Shown here: piece by piece, positions 25,537 through 34,296 of the stretch
How the letters are laid out: each line of letters opens with the position of its first letter
Numbering within the stretch: position 1 is the stretch's first letter
Assembly (NCBI RefSeq): GCF_013155335.1
Contig: NZ_JABJQZ010000004.1
Location: forward strand, 496,001 to 560,000
Source of the DNA: Nocardioides sp. zg-1230
GTDB taxonomy: Bacteria; Actinomycetota; Actinomycetes; Propionibacteriales; Nocardioidaceae
DNA length: 64,000 nt
Direction of reading: 5' to 3'
Notes under the pieces: model-generated
The model's input: the letters and a program-made list of their open reading frames with translations, nothing else
What the model was told of the DNA's origin: nothing
Databases searched by the model: none
Program-made: the position numbers and the translations under genes

Positions 25537-26853
25537 TCACCCGTCGGCGTGGGTGCCGTTGCCGTTGCCGTTGCCGGCGGCCGGCCGGATCACCAGCTCC
25601 AGCAGGGTGCTGGCAACGGAGACCACCACCGCGCCGAGGACGGCGCTGGCCGGGCCGGCGATGTCCATGTTCGCGGTCAGGCCGGCCGTGAGAGCGAAGA
25701 GGGTGCCGTTGACGAGGAGCGCGGAGACGCCCATCCGCAGCCATGACTGGGAGCCGACGAGCCACTGCAGCACCGGGCCCACCATGGCGTTGACGAGTCC
25801 GAAGATCACGGAAACTGCGAGATAGGTACCCACCCCGCCGCTGACCTCGATGCCCGGGACGACCGCGGTCGCGATCCACACCGCTCCGGCCATGATCGAC
25901 CAGTTCACGAGCCCGTGGCCGATGGCCAGCAGGTCGCCGCTCGTGAGGCCGCCCACCTCGCGGGCCTCAGCCGCCGGCTCGGCGGGCTCGCCCGCAGCCG
26001 GGTCGGTGAGCGCGAACCGGCGCCTGAGCTGGACGAGCCACGGGGCGTCGGAGGAGTCGAACTGGGCACCCATCACGGCACAGGCGATGAGGATGCCGGC
26101 AGCCGCCAGGAGCCAGCCGAGGAGGGTGATCGTGACCCCGAAGAGACCGAAGTCCTCGGTGGCGCGCGTCATCACGCCCGGCATGTAGATGGGCGTGCCG
26201 ATCGCGAAGACGGTCATGCCGACGGCCGAGGCGCCTCCGGTGGCCAGGAGCCGCCGCCAGTGCACCTGCCGCTCGAGCATGAAGTACGGGATGCACGTCC
26301 AGAGCACGAGACCGACGGCGGCGGAGAGCGGGATCGTCCAGAGCAGCTCGAGCGGCAACCGGCTGGTGAGCTCGCGGAGCAGGAAGGAGAGGCAGGCCAT
26401 CAGGGTGAACGCGATGAGCCCCAGGCCGGCGAAGAGCGTGCTGCGCACGCCACGCCGCTCCCGCCCCCACGCGGCCCGGTACATTGACTGCAGTCGGCGA
26501 CTGAACGCCATCGCGGAGTAGAGCAGCAGCAACGCGCTGAACACCGACACGCTGCTGGACGCCCCGGCCGGGGTCAGGAAGAGCTGCGCCACTGCGTCGG
26601 CCGGGGCGCCGGTGAGGGCGAACCGGCGGATGATCGCGTGACTGATCACGTCCTCCTGGCCGGCCGGTGCGGCGGTGGCCACGACGATGAAGAGCGGGAT
26701 CAGAGCGGTCAGCGCCTGGGCCGAGAGGACGATGCAGCGGTCGAACCCCTCCATGAGGGCGAAGCGCCGCACGGACTGCCCGAGGAAGGACGCGGCCACC
26801 CGGCGCGAGAGGGCGCTGACCTCGTCGGAGCGCTCCTCCGGCAGCAGACGCAT
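25537..26853 (-). CDS. YihY/BrkB-type membrane protein fused to a holin-IV-type domain
   Basis: 438 aa from ATG 26853. Residues ~1-295 have the YihY/BrkB pattern of six helices (ALTALIPLFIVVAT, FSRRLQSMYRAAWG, LERQVHWRRLLATGG). After an acidic linker, residues ~310-425 form a four-helix block like the N-terminus of 15206-17269 (VSVIFGLVNAMVGPVLQWLV). A longer start at 26892 falls inside the operator; 26853 lies 7 nt after the -10 and would be leaderless. Function unknown; BrkB proteins affect envelope and complement resistance in Bordetella. Confidence 0.75.
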   Translation of the reverse strand: MRLLPEERSDEVSALSRRVAASFLGQSVRRFALMEGFDRCIVLSAQALTALIPLFIVVATAAPAGQEDVISHAIIRRFALTGAPADAVAQLFLTPAGASSSVSVFSALLLLYSAMAFSRRLQSMYRAAWGRERRGVRSTLFAGLGLIAFTLMACLSFLLRELTSRLPLELLWTIPLSAAVGLVLWTCIPYFMLERQVHWRRLLATGGASAVGMTVFAIGTPIYMPGVMTRATEDFGLFGVTITLLGWLLAAAGILIACAVMGAQFDSSDAPWLVQLRRRFALTDPAAGEPAEPAAEAREVGGLTSGDLLAIGHGLVNWSIMAGAVWIATAVVPGIEVSGGVGTYLAVSVIFGLVNAMVGPVLQWLVGSQSWLRMGVSALLVNGTLFALTAGLTANMDIAGPASAVLGAVVVSVASTLLELVIRPAAGNGNGNGTHADG

Positions 26854-26859
26854 CAGACG

Positions 26860-26906
26860 ATGCTCGGGGCGTGCCGGTGCGCGTGTCGTCATCCGATGTG
26901 GGTGAA
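26860..26906 (-). promoter_or_regulatory. Island operator/promoter for BrkB-holin gene
   Basis: Minus strand: TTCACCC (26906-26900), spacer ACATC, GGATGAC (26894-26888), GAGCAT at 26865-26860 after 22 nt, ATG 26853 seven nt later. Confidence 0.6.
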
Positions 26907-26936
26907 CCAGCGGCTGCGCCCGCGAGGCGGCAACGG

Positions 26937-26982
26937 CTCACACGTAAGGGGTGATACGCCCGCGCCGCTCGCACCCGACACT
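26937..26982 (+). promoter_or_regulatory. Island operator/promoter for the cardiolipin synthase unit
   Basis: CTCACAC (26937-26943), spacer GTAAG, GGGTGAT (26949-26955), GACACT at 26977-26982 (gap 21). With the preceding site it forms a back-to-back pair between divergent genes. Confidence 0.6.
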
Positions 26983-27064
26983 CGACCGAGGCGGTGCGGA
27001 GCGTGAGGCTGATGGCGAGGTGGGTGCAGATGATCCGACACCACCGGCTCGTGGGAGCCCGGTG

Positions 27065-28516
27065 ATGGACCGCCTCCTGGTGCTCCTGGGCGCCGGCCTC
27101 GTGCTCCTCGACTACGTGGTCAAGTTCCTGGCGATCGGGGTGCTGCCGAGCAACCGCAAGCCCTCGTCGGCCATGGCGTGGTTGATCCTGATCCTGATCG
27201 TGCCGCTGGCGGGCTTCCTCGTCTTCCTGGTCCTGGGCCGCACCAGCCCCGGCCGGGGAAGGCTGGCGCGGCAGCGCGAGGCGGACGCGGCGATCCGTGC
27301 CGCCACGGAGGGCCTGCCCGCGTCCACGGTCTCCGCGCCGGCGTACCTGCCCTCGATGGCGACCCTGAACTACAACCTCGGCTCGCTGCCCCTGCAAGGA
27401 GGGAACCAGGTCGACCTGATCCCGGGCTACCACGACGCCATCGCGGCGATGACCGCCGAGGTGGCCGCGGCCGAGACGTCTGTCGAGGTCGAGTACTACA
27501 TCGCCGCCTGGGACGAGGTGACCGCTCCGTTCTTCGAGGCGCTGGTCGAGGCCACCGAGCGAGGCGCGCGGGTGCGGCTCCTCGTCGACCACCTGGGGTC
27601 GAGGGGCATTCCGGGCTACGCCGAGTTCGTGAAGCGCCTGGACGCCTCACGCATCCAGTGGCGGCCGATGCTCCCGGTCCGTCCCCTCAAGGGCGAGTTC
27701 CAGCGCCCGGACCTTCGCAACCACCGCAAGATCCTCGTGGTCGACGGCCGCGTGGCCTTCATGGGATCGCAGAACCTCATCGAGCCGGGCTACAACAAGC
27801 CGAAGAACCACGCCGCGGGACGCAAGTGGGTCGAGCTGGTCGCGCGCGTCGACGGGCCGGCGGTCAGCGCCCTCCGGGCGGTGTTCGCCAAGGACTGGTT
27901 CACCGAGACCCACGAACGCCTGGGAGAGGAGTTCTCCGCCTCGACCCCGCGGACCCACGCCGCAGGCGTGACGGCGCAGGTCCTGCCCAGCGGTCCCGGC
28001 TACGTCACGGAGAACAACCTGCGGCTGTTCACCGCCCTGATCTACTCCGCGCAGTCGCGCGTCTCGTTGACGAGCCCCTACTTCGTCCCCGACGAGCCTC
28101 TGCTGTACGCCGTCACGACCGCGGCACGACGGGGTGTGGAGGTGGAGCTCTTCGTGAGCGAGGAGGGCGACCAGTTCATGGTCTACCACGCTCAGTGCTC
28201 CTACTACGAGGCGCTGCTCGAGGCCGGCGTGCGCATCCATCTCTACCCTGCCCCGGCCGTGCTCCACTCCAAGCACTTCTCCATCGATGACGACGTCGCG
28301 GTCATCGGCTCCAGCAACATGGACATGCGCTCCTTCGCGCTGAACCACGAGGTGTCGATGATGCTCACCGGCGCGGACGTCGTCGCACGATTCCGCAAGG
28401 TCGAGGACGACTACCGCGCGCTGTCACGCGAGCTGACGCTCGAGGAGTGGCAGCAGCGCTCGCACTGGCAGCGATACCTCGACAACACGATGCGGCTCAC
28501 CGCCGCGCTGCAGTGA
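27065..28516 (+). CDS. Cardiolipin synthase-like phospholipase D
   Basis: 483 aa. Two N-terminal helices form the PLDc_N module (residues ~1-55), then two HKD motifs: NHRKILVVDG followed by GSQNL, and LHSKHFSIDDD followed by GSSNMDMRSF. This is the ClsA layout and length. It should condense phosphatidylglycerol or CDP-DAG-derived lipids to cardiolipin in the membrane; many actinobacteria use a CDP-alcohol enzyme as their main synthase, so a stress-specific lipid role is possible. ATG 27065 has GGGAGC upstream. First of three coupled genes. Confidence 0.85.
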   Translation: MDRLLVLLGAGLVLLDYVVKFLAIGVLPSNRKPSSAMAWLILILIVPLAGFLVFLVLGRTSPGRGRLARQREADAAIRAATEGLPASTVSAPAYLPSMATLNYNLGSLPLQGGNQVDLIPGYHDAIAAMTAEVAAAETSVEVEYYIAAWDEVTAPFFEALVEATERGARVRLLVDHLGSRGIPGYAEFVKRLDASRIQWRPMLPVRPLKGEFQRPDLRNHRKILVVDGRVAFMGSQNLIEPGYNKPKNHAAGRKWVELVARVDGPAVSALRAVFAKDWFTETHERLGEEFSASTPRTHAAGVTAQVLPSGPGYVTENNLRLFTALIYSAQSRVSLTSPYFVPDEPLLYAVTTAARRGVEVELFVSEEGDQFMVYHAQCSYYEALLEAGVRIHLYPAPAVLHSKHFSIDDDVAVIGSSNMDMRSFALNHEVSMMLTGADVVARFRKVEDDYRALSRELTLEEWQQRSHWQRYLDNTMRLTAALQ

Positions 28517-28526
28517 GGAGACCGAC

Positions 28527-28970
28527 ATGGCGCGAACGACTCACGAGCTGTGGCTCGAGGACCGACAGGGAGTGCTCGACCGGTGCCGCGACAGGACCTG
28601 GTGGCGGTGGATGCACTGGTGCACCTCCATCGGCCTGCTGCTCGCGGTCGTGCAGTGGGGATGGGTCGGCCCGAGCGCGGTGGTCCTCGCGGGCGTGGCT
28701 GTGTCCGTACTGCTCTTCATCGCGTGCGTGGGGAAGGTGGAGGTCCCGCAGGTGCGGCTCGTCGTGGACCTGACCGCCCTGGCCGCCCTCGCGGCCGTGG
28801 GCGCGGCCGGCCTGGTCGCGGTCTCGGCGACGGTGGGGATGCTCGTCGTGCTCGTGCTGACCCTCACCTCGCCCGCCGTGCGCCGGTCGCTGCGTGACGC
28901 CCGCACGGCGTTCCGGCTCTCCCTCGTCCTGACGCGCGAGGCACGCAGGCGGCCCAGGTCCTTGCCGTGA
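28527..28970 (+). CDS. Small membrane protein of unknown function
   Basis: 147 aa. Polar Trp-rich N-terminus (RTWWRWMHWCTS), helices at about 31-48, 50-68 and 76-110, and a basic tail (LTREARRRPRSLP). GAGGAGACC precedes the ATG; it follows the cardiolipin synthase by 10 bp and overlaps the next gene's GTG by 4 bp. No family recognised. Confidence 0.7.
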   Translation: MARTTHELWLEDRQGVLDRCRDRTWWRWMHWCTSIGLLLAVVQWGWVGPSAVVLAGVAVSVLLFIACVGKVEVPQVRLVVDLTALAALAAVGAAGLVAVSATVGMLVVLVLTLTSPAVRRSLRDARTAFRLSLVLTREARRRPRSLP

Positions 28971-29743
28971 CCATCAGGGTCACCTGGCTCGGGCACGCCA
29001 CCGTGGTGGTCGACATCGACGGCGTCCGCCTCGTGGCGGACCCGCTGCTACGGCGGCACAACGGAGTCCTGCGGCGCCGCGGCGGCGCCACGACCGCCCC
29101 ACAGGACGAGGCCTGGTCCGGCGCGGACGCCGTGCTGCTCTCCCACCTGCACCACGACCACGCGGAGGTCTCCTCGTTGCGGAAGCTCGGGGAGGTGCCG
29201 GTCCTCACGGCACCGGACAACGCCGCGTGGGTGTCGAAGAAGGGCCTGGTCGGGCGGGGGGTCGCTGAGGGGGAATGGGTGCCGGTCGGCGACGCCGGCG
29301 ACGTGGCGGTCCGGCTGGTCCCGGCGGTGCACCGGTCGCGGCCGATGCCGCACCGACCCAACGCGGCGAACGGGCATCTCGTGCGAGGCCCGTCGGGAGT
29401 CGTCTGGGTCGCGGGTGACACCGACCTGTACCCGGGGATGGCCGGCCACCCGGAGCTGGCGGGCTCAGCGGTCGACGTGGCTGTCGTGCCCATCGGTGGG
29501 TGGGGTCCGCGCCTCTCGCCCGGGCACATGGGACCGAAGCAGGCCGCGGAGGCGTGCCGGATGGTGGCTGCCCGCTGTGCGGTCCCGGTGCACTGGCAGA
29601 CGCTGCACGTCCCGGTCGCCGGGAGGTTCCCGCGGGGCTGGATGGACCTCGCCGGCCCACGGTTCGCGGAGGCGCTGGCCCACGAGGCGCCGACCTGCGA
29701 GGCGCGGGTGCTGGAGATCGGGTCGTCGACGACCGTCCTCTGA
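28967..29743 (+). CDS. Metallo-beta-lactamase-fold hydrolase (UlaG/NAPE-PLD-like)
   Basis: 258 aa, GTG start. TWLGHATVVVDIDGVRLVADPLL, the metal motif SHLHHDHAE and later AGDTDLYPG with PIGGWGP are typical of the L-ascorbate-6-P lactonase/NAPE-PLD branch. Coupled behind a cardiolipin synthase, a phospholipid substrate is attractive but unproven. Confidence 0.85.
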   Translation: MTIRVTWLGHATVVVDIDGVRLVADPLLRRHNGVLRRRGGATTAPQDEAWSGADAVLLSHLHHDHAEVSSLRKLGEVPVLTAPDNAAWVSKKGLVGRGVAEGEWVPVGDAGDVAVRLVPAVHRSRPMPHRPNAANGHLVRGPSGVVWVAGDTDLYPGMAGHPELAGSAVDVAVVPIGGWGPRLSPGHMGPKQAAEACRMVAARCAVPVHWQTLHVPVAGRFPRGWMDLAGPRFAEALAHEAPTCEARVLEIGSSTTVL

Positions 29744-29761
29744 CCGAGCGGGGGAGTGCCG

Positions 29762-29807
29762 CTCACTCGCGGCGGGGGATACGCGGGCCGGACCTGCGCA
29801 CCAGACT
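29762..29807 (+). promoter_or_regulatory. Island operator/promoter for the HerA-like gene
   Basis: CTCACTC (29762-29768), spacer GCGGC, GGGGGAT (29774-29780), CAGACT at 29802-29807 (gap 21). Confidence 0.55.
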
Positions 29808-29841
29808 CGTCCGTGCCCACCGTCGACAGCAGGAGACAGCC

Positions 29842-31374
29842 ATGCCGCTCGCGGACGACCCCTCCGTGGACCCCGACCGCGCGGACGCCGACCTCGTCGC
29901 CCAGATCCATCGCTACCGGGAGGTCCGCGAGACGCTCGAGCGCAGCGCGCTCCCGCGCGCCACGTCGGTCGACGGCCGGACGTTCGAGGTGCAGGCCTCG
30001 CTGCACCACCTGGAGCTGCGTCGCGGTGGCTACGTGGCACTCGAGTCGGGTGAGGTCACCAGGCTCGGGCAGATCACCGAGCTGGCCTCGCACCGGGTCA
30101 CCGCCGACGTCGGCGGACCGGGCGGGGCCCGTGCCGGCGTCGTCGTCCGGCTGGCGGTCGGCAGCGGGTTGCTCCTCGACCGCGGCGAGCCGTTCCACGA
30201 CGCCCACGTGAGGCCGGCCGCACCGGACGAGGTGGCGGCCTGGCTGGACCGGACCAGGTCCGCCCGCGCCGTCCTCACCGTCGGCCAGCTGCTGCTGGCA
30301 CCCGGCGTCCCGGCCGAGCTCGACAGCGGCGGCCTGGGCCGGCACACGTTCCTCTGCGGCCAGTCCGGGTCGGGGAAGACGTACGCCCTCGGGTTGCTGC
30401 TGGAACGCGTGCTCGCCGAGACGACACTCCCCGTCGTCGTCCTGGACCCGAACTCCGACCACGTCAACCTCGGTCGGCTGCGCGCCGACGCCGACCCGGA
30501 GCTCGCCGCCCGCTACCGCGAGGTGGCCGGCGGCGTGGACGTGTGGGGGAACCAGCAGGGCCAGCGCCCGCTGCGCCTGCGCTTCGACGAGCTGGACGCC
30601 CGCACCCAGGCAGCCGTGCTCGGTCTCGACCCCCTGCGCGACGCCGAGGAGTACGCCGCGCTCGTGGACCTCCTCGCCGCGCGCCAGAGTGGGCGGCCGC
30701 TCATCACCGGACTCTCACAGCTGCTCGACGCCGAGTCCGAGGGGACGCGCAGGCTCGGCAGGAGGGCCCGCAACCTCGGCGTCCTCGACTGGTCGGTCTG
30801 GAGCCCCGACGAGCCGTCGATCCTCGCCGAGATCGCCGCGCCGTCCGCCCGCTGCGTCGTGGTCGACCTCGGTTCGCTCCCCACCATGGGCGAGCAGCGG
30901 CTCGTGTCGGACGCGGTGCTGGCCGCCCTCTGGGCCCGACGTCCCGAGCGCAGGCCCGTGGTCGTCGTCATCGACGAGGCCCACAACATCTGCTCGTCCA
31001 CGCCGATCGAGCCGCTCGCGCGCCTGTCCACCGAGCGCACCGTCCAGGTGGCGGCGGAGGGACGGAAGTACGGGCTCTACCTGCTGGTGTCCACCCAACG
31101 GCCGGGAAAGGTGCACGAGGAGATCGTCTCCCAGTGCGACAACCTGGTCCTGATGCGGATGAATGCCGCGTCGGACCTGCACGAGATCGAGAGGCTCTTC
31201 TCCTTCGTGCCGCCGGGGCTCGTCGCCGGGGCGTCGGGCTTCGCCATGGGCCAGGCCCTCGTCAGCGGACGCATCTTCCCGCCGGGCGCCTGCTACGTCC
31301 AGATGGGTGCGCGGGTGGCCGAGGAGGGCGGCGCCGACGTGCCCGCGACCTGGGCTCGCGCGCGCGGCGGGTAG
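29842..31374 (+). CDS. HerA/FtsK-like P-loop ATPase (DUF87/DUF853 type)
   Basis: 510 aa from ATG 29842 (AGGAGA upstream). Walker A CGQSGSGKTYALG, a long middle region, Walker B VVVVIDEAHNICSS, then STQRPGKVHEEIVSQCDNLVLMRM with the sensor/arginine region, as in bipolar DNA helicase HerA and related ATPases. HerA normally pairs with a NurA nuclease; none is present here. Its own island operator suggests a DNA-maintenance role under stress (inference). Confidence 0.82.
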   Translation: MPLADDPSVDPDRADADLVAQIHRYREVRETLERSALPRATSVDGRTFEVQASLHHLELRRGGYVALESGEVTRLGQITELASHRVTADVGGPGGARAGVVVRLAVGSGLLLDRGEPFHDAHVRPAAPDEVAAWLDRTRSARAVLTVGQLLLAPGVPAELDSGGLGRHTFLCGQSGSGKTYALGLLLERVLAETTLPVVVLDPNSDHVNLGRLRADADPELAARYREVAGGVDVWGNQQGQRPLRLRFDELDARTQAAVLGLDPLRDAEEYAALVDLLAARQSGRPLITGLSQLLDAESEGTRRLGRRARNLGVLDWSVWSPDEPSILAEIAAPSARCVVVDLGSLPTMGEQRLVSDAVLAALWARRPERRPVVVVIDEAHNICSSTPIEPLARLSTERTVQVAAEGRKYGLYLLVSTQRPGKVHEEIVSQCDNLVLMRMNAASDLHEIERLFSFVPPGLVAGASGFAMGQALVSGRIFPPGACYVQMGARVAEEGGADVPATWARARGG

Positions 31375-31386
31375 GGCCGGCCCGGG

Positions 31387-31433
31387 CTCATCCGCTGCGG
31401 GTGAGGCGGGGCGGTGTGCGTGCTTCCTAGGCT
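31387..31433 (+). promoter_or_regulatory. Island operator/promoter for DUF6325 unit
   Basis: CTCATCC (31387-31393), spacer GCTGC, GGGTGAG (31399-31405) followed by GC, and TAGGCT at 31428-31433 (gap 22), one of the best -10 matches. Confidence 0.7.
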
Positions 31434-31496
31434 CCGAGAGGACGACAGGCCGGGTGAGACCACCGGGTCGCGTCCCCCGAGCTGCAGGAGGAGAGC

Positions 31497-31976
31497 ATGC
31501 CCAACGACCTCGACCAGGAGACGGGTGACGACCTCGATCTCATGGGTCCGATCGACTACATCGTGGTGGAGTTCCCGGGAAGCAGGATGACGGGAGAGGG
31601 ATTCCCGATCCTGGTCGACCTCGTCGACCGGGGGCTCATCCGCATCCTGGACCTCGCCTTCGTCACCAAGGACCCGGACGGGTCCATCCACGCGATCGAC
31701 ATCCGCGACATCGACGGCGACGGCGAGCTCGACCTGACCGTCTTCGAGGGCGCGTCGTCGGGACTGCTGGGCGAGGAGGACCTCGACGAGGCGGGCACCG
31801 TGCTCGAAGCGGGTAGCTCTGCGGGGATCCTCGTCTACGAGAACGTCTGGGCCGCGCCCTTCGCCCGCGCCGTCCGCAAGGGCGGCGGCCAGCTGGTCGC
31901 CAGCGGTCGCATCCCCGTCCAGGCCCTGTTGGCCGCCGCCGACGCCGACGCCGCCGACACCGGCGCATCGGCCTGA
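31497..31976 (+). CDS. DUF6325 (DUF1269-related) protein
   Basis: 159 aa, acidic. MGPIDYIVVEFPG, an ILVDLVDRGLIRILDLAFVTKDPDG block and late SAGILVYENVWAAPFARAVRKGGGQLVASGRIP match the DUF6325 pattern common in actinobacterial stress loci. Soluble; function unknown. GGAGGAGAGC ribosome site. Confidence 0.8.
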   Translation: MPNDLDQETGDDLDLMGPIDYIVVEFPGSRMTGEGFPILVDLVDRGLIRILDLAFVTKDPDGSIHAIDIRDIDGDGELDLTVFEGASSGLLGEEDLDEAGTVLEAGSSAGILVYENVWAAPFARAVRKGGGQLVASGRIPVQALLAAADADAADTGASA

Positions 31977-32003
31977 GATCCACGGAAGAACAGGAACCAC
32001 GTC

Positions 32004-32288
32004 ATGCCAGGTCTTCTCCGCGGTGTCGCACGCACCGCTGTCGTCGCCGGTACCGCCACGGCCGTGTCCAACCGCGTCTCCCGGCGCCAGGCGGGCAGGT
32101 GGGCCGCCCAGGAGCAGCAGCAGTACGCCGAGCCGCCGCCCCAGCAGTACGCCGCGCCGCCGCCCGCCCCGCAGGCCGGCATGGACGACAAGCTGGCGCA
32201 GCTGAAGGAGCTCGGCGAGCTGAAGGCGGCCGGAGTGCTGAGCGAGCTCGAGTTCGAGCAGCAGAAGCAACGCATCCTCAACGGATGA
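32004..32288 (+). CDS. SHOCT-domain protein
   Basis: 94 aa: N-terminal weakly hydrophobic stretch (LLRGVARTAVVAGTATAVSN), a Gln/Pro/Tyr-rich linker (two QQYAxPPP copies at residues ~36-52), and a C-terminal SHOCT domain (LAQLKELGELKAAGVLSELEFEQQKQRIL). Follows DUF6325 by 27 bp, a frequent pairing. Function unknown. Confidence 0.85.
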   Translation: MPGLLRGVARTAVVAGTATAVSNRVSRRQAGRWAAQEQQQYAEPPPQQYAAPPPAPQAGMDDKLAQLKELGELKAAGVLSELEFEQQKQRILNG

Positions 32289-32303
32289 CAGGCCGCGCCG
32301 CTG

Positions 32304-32738
32304 CTACTCGCGCTCGTCCTCGAAGTGGACGGTGACGGCGTAGATGACGAGGACGTCCAGGAGGATCAGCATCCCGTACCACCCGGGTGACGCCGAGAGG
32401 AACGCCAGGTTGGTCACGGCGCTGAGGGACGCGATCACGATGGTCGTCACCCGGCTCCAGGGCTTGCGGTAGAACAGGGCGATGCCGGTGAGGAACGCGA
32501 GGGTGCCGAGCGCCATGTGGGCGATGCCCCACCCGGCGTAGCTCTGGAACAGGAGCAGCTCCGACGCGTCGGGGTCGTACACCCGGTTCTCCAGGAGGGC
32601 GATGAACCCGCCGAGGACGTGGAAGCCGCCGATCAGCACCAGCATGATCGAGGCGAAGCCCATCATCCCGGTCCACAGGCGTGAGGCCGGCGCGTCGTAC
32701 GCCTCCTCGGGGTCCGACCGGGTGGTGTTGCTCGTCAT
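32304..32738 (-). CDS. DUF7144-family four-helix membrane protein (paralogue of 17700-18134)
   Basis: 144 aa from ATG 32738 (GAGGAGGAGCACC upstream); the longer start at 32804 would fall in the operator. Four helices, with FASIMLVLIGGFHVLGGF and LDVLVIYAVTVHFED aligning with the other copy. Function unknown. Confidence 0.78.
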   Translation of the reverse strand: MTSNTTRSDPEEAYDAPASRLWTGMMGFASIMLVLIGGFHVLGGFIALLENRVYDPDASELLLFQSYAGWGIAHMALGTLAFLTGIALFYRKPWSRVTTIVIASLSAVTNLAFLSASPGWYGMLILLDVLVIYAVTVHFEDERE

Positions 32739-32772
32739 GGTGCTCCTCCTCGTGCCGTCTCTCTTCCGCCTC

Positions 32773-32818
32773 AGGCTCGCACCGCACCGGGGCGCGGGGT
32801 TCACCCGACGCGGGTGAC
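32773..32818 (-). promoter_or_regulatory. Island operator/promoter for second DUF7144 gene
   Basis: Minus strand: GTCACCC (32818-32812), spacer GCGTC, GGGTGAA (32806-32800), GAGCCT at 32778-32773 (gap 21). Confidence 0.6.
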
Positions 32819-32832
32819 GTACGGCGGTCCCG

Positions 32833-33360
32833 TCAGGGCTGCGGGGGAGTGGCGTCGCGGCGGATCTCCTCCAGCGCCTCGACCATGGCGACCGGAGCGT
32901 CCTCGGACAGCTCGGCGTGCAGGAGGACCACGTCGCCCCGCTGGAGCTCGCGCTCCATGGCGGGGCGCACCTCGTCGAGCTTCCCGTCGCTGGAGAGCAC
33001 CAGGAGCGCGGACGAGCCGGGGGTCAGCTGCGAGCGGAGCTCGTCGACGAACTGCTGGTCGATGCCGGACCGGCGCAGGCGCGCTGCCACCGAGGCGACC
33101 CCGGCCCCGACCACGGCCCCCGCAACCGGCGCCAGCACGACCATGCCGACCAGGCCGCCCAGGACCGACCCCTTGCCGGCGCTCGAGGCTGTCGGGTGCA
33201 TGACGTGCCCGATCACCGGCTCCTTCGCCTGCGGCATCCATGCGATCGTGATGGCGTCGTGGACGGTGAGGATCTTGCGTTCCGCGAGGCTCTTGAGCCG
33301 CACGGCTGCTGCCTCTGCCCCGAAGGGGGTGTCGTAGCGCCAGACCGTCAGGGCCGTCAT
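32833..33360 (-). CDS. DUF1269-family protein (paralogue of 8649-9140)
   Basis: 175 aa. TALTVWRYDTPFGAEAAAVRLKSL, a Gly/Ala hydrophobic hairpin (VLGGLVGMVVLAPVAGAVVG) and TPGSSALLVLSSD repeat the DUF1269 plan. Lies 10 bp after the amidotransferase gene, so probably co-transcribed. Function unknown. Confidence 0.78.
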   Translation of the reverse strand: MTALTVWRYDTPFGAEAAAVRLKSLAERKILTVHDAITIAWMPQAKEPVIGHVMHPTASSAGKGSVLGGLVGMVVLAPVAGAVVGAGVASVAARLRRSGIDQQFVDELRSQLTPGSSALLVLSSDGKLDEVRPAMERELQRGDVVLLHAELSEDAPVAMVEALEEIRRDATPPQP

Positions 33361-33370
33361 CGCGGTCGCC

Positions 33371-34234
33371 TCACTGGGCCGGTGCGGCGGAGGCCGCGGA
33401 CGACGGCGTGGTCGACGGGGAGAAGGGGTGCAGCTGCTCCCGGCCGCCCGCGATGACGAGACACGTCGACTCCGGCACCTCCCGCCAGGCGCCCTGCAGT
33501 GACCCCAACGGTTCGGACACCACGAGGCGTGCGTCGTCGGACAGCTGCTGGAGGGTCGGGTTGTCGGGGTGCTGCAGCCGGAGGGCGCTGACGTCGACGT
33601 TGTGGAACAACGACCGGGACCTGCCCTCGCTGGAGTAGCGGAACGCCCACGTGACCTCACCATCGGTGGTGGCGACGGTCATCTGGATCGGGAACGGGAC
33701 GCCGTGGCGCCGCCCCGTCTCCTCGATGAAGCCGACGGCCCGTGCCACCGCGGCCGGCGGGTCCTGCTCGAGCCCGTAGGTGAGGGCGAGGAAGAAGAAG
33801 AGCTCCGAGTCCGTCGACCCCTCGATGAGCGGGAACAGCGCGGGCTCGACCTCCAGCGTCAGGTCGCGCTTCACCGACGCGAAGTCCGCGATCGCGCCGT
33901 TGTGCATCCAGAGCCAGCGCCCGTGCCGGAAGGGGTGACAGTTGCTCTGCTGCACGGGCGTGCCCGTCGTCGCCCTGATGTGGGCGAACACCCGGCCCGC
34001 CGAGGCGTGGCTCGAGAGCTCGCGCAGGTTGCGGTCGCTCCACGCAGGCTCGGTGCTGTGGTAGATCCCCGGCTCCTCCTGGGCGCCGTACCAGCCCACC
34101 CCGAAGCCGTCGCCGTTGACGGCCTCGACCCCGAGCCGCGAGTGCATGCTCTGCACCACGAGCGAGTTCTCCGGCGCGAACAGCAGGTCCGAGAGGAGCA
34201 CCGGCGAGCCGGAGTAGGCGAGCCATCGGCACAT
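33371..34234 (-). CDS. Class II glutamine amidotransferase
   Basis: 287 aa from ATG 34234 (AAAGGA upstream). The nucleophile Cys follows the initiator Met (MCRWLAYSG), with NGDGFGVGWY, ANTHIR-type FAHIRATTG and HNGAIADF oxyanion motifs of the YafJ/EgtC-like family. EgtC cleaves a gamma-glutamyl bond in ergothioneine synthesis, but no other egt gene is near. Divergent from a peptide ligase at 34350; together they could form and cleave an amide (inference). Confidence 0.85.
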   Translation of the reverse strand: MCRWLAYSGSPVLLSDLLFAPENSLVVQSMHSRLGVEAVNGDGFGVGWYGAQEEPGIYHSTEPAWSDRNLRELSSHASAGRVFAHIRATTGTPVQQSNCHPFRHGRWLWMHNGAIADFASVKRDLTLEVEPALFPLIEGSTDSELFFFLALTYGLEQDPPAAVARAVGFIEETGRRHGVPFPIQMTVATTDGEVTWAFRYSSEGRSRSLFHNVDVSALRLQHPDNPTLQQLSDDARLVVSEPLGSLQGAWREVPESTCLVIAGGREQLHPFSPSTTPSSAASAAPAQ

Positions 34235-34296
34235 GGCGGTCGTCCTTTCGATCATGGGTCGGCCGCTCCATTCCACGCGCGCCGCGGGGTCGACGG

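Noticed and set aside
25536..25557. GTCACCC...GGGTGCC near the BrkB-holin stop
   Set aside because: Spacer is 8 nt, it lies within coding sequence, and no gene start follows.
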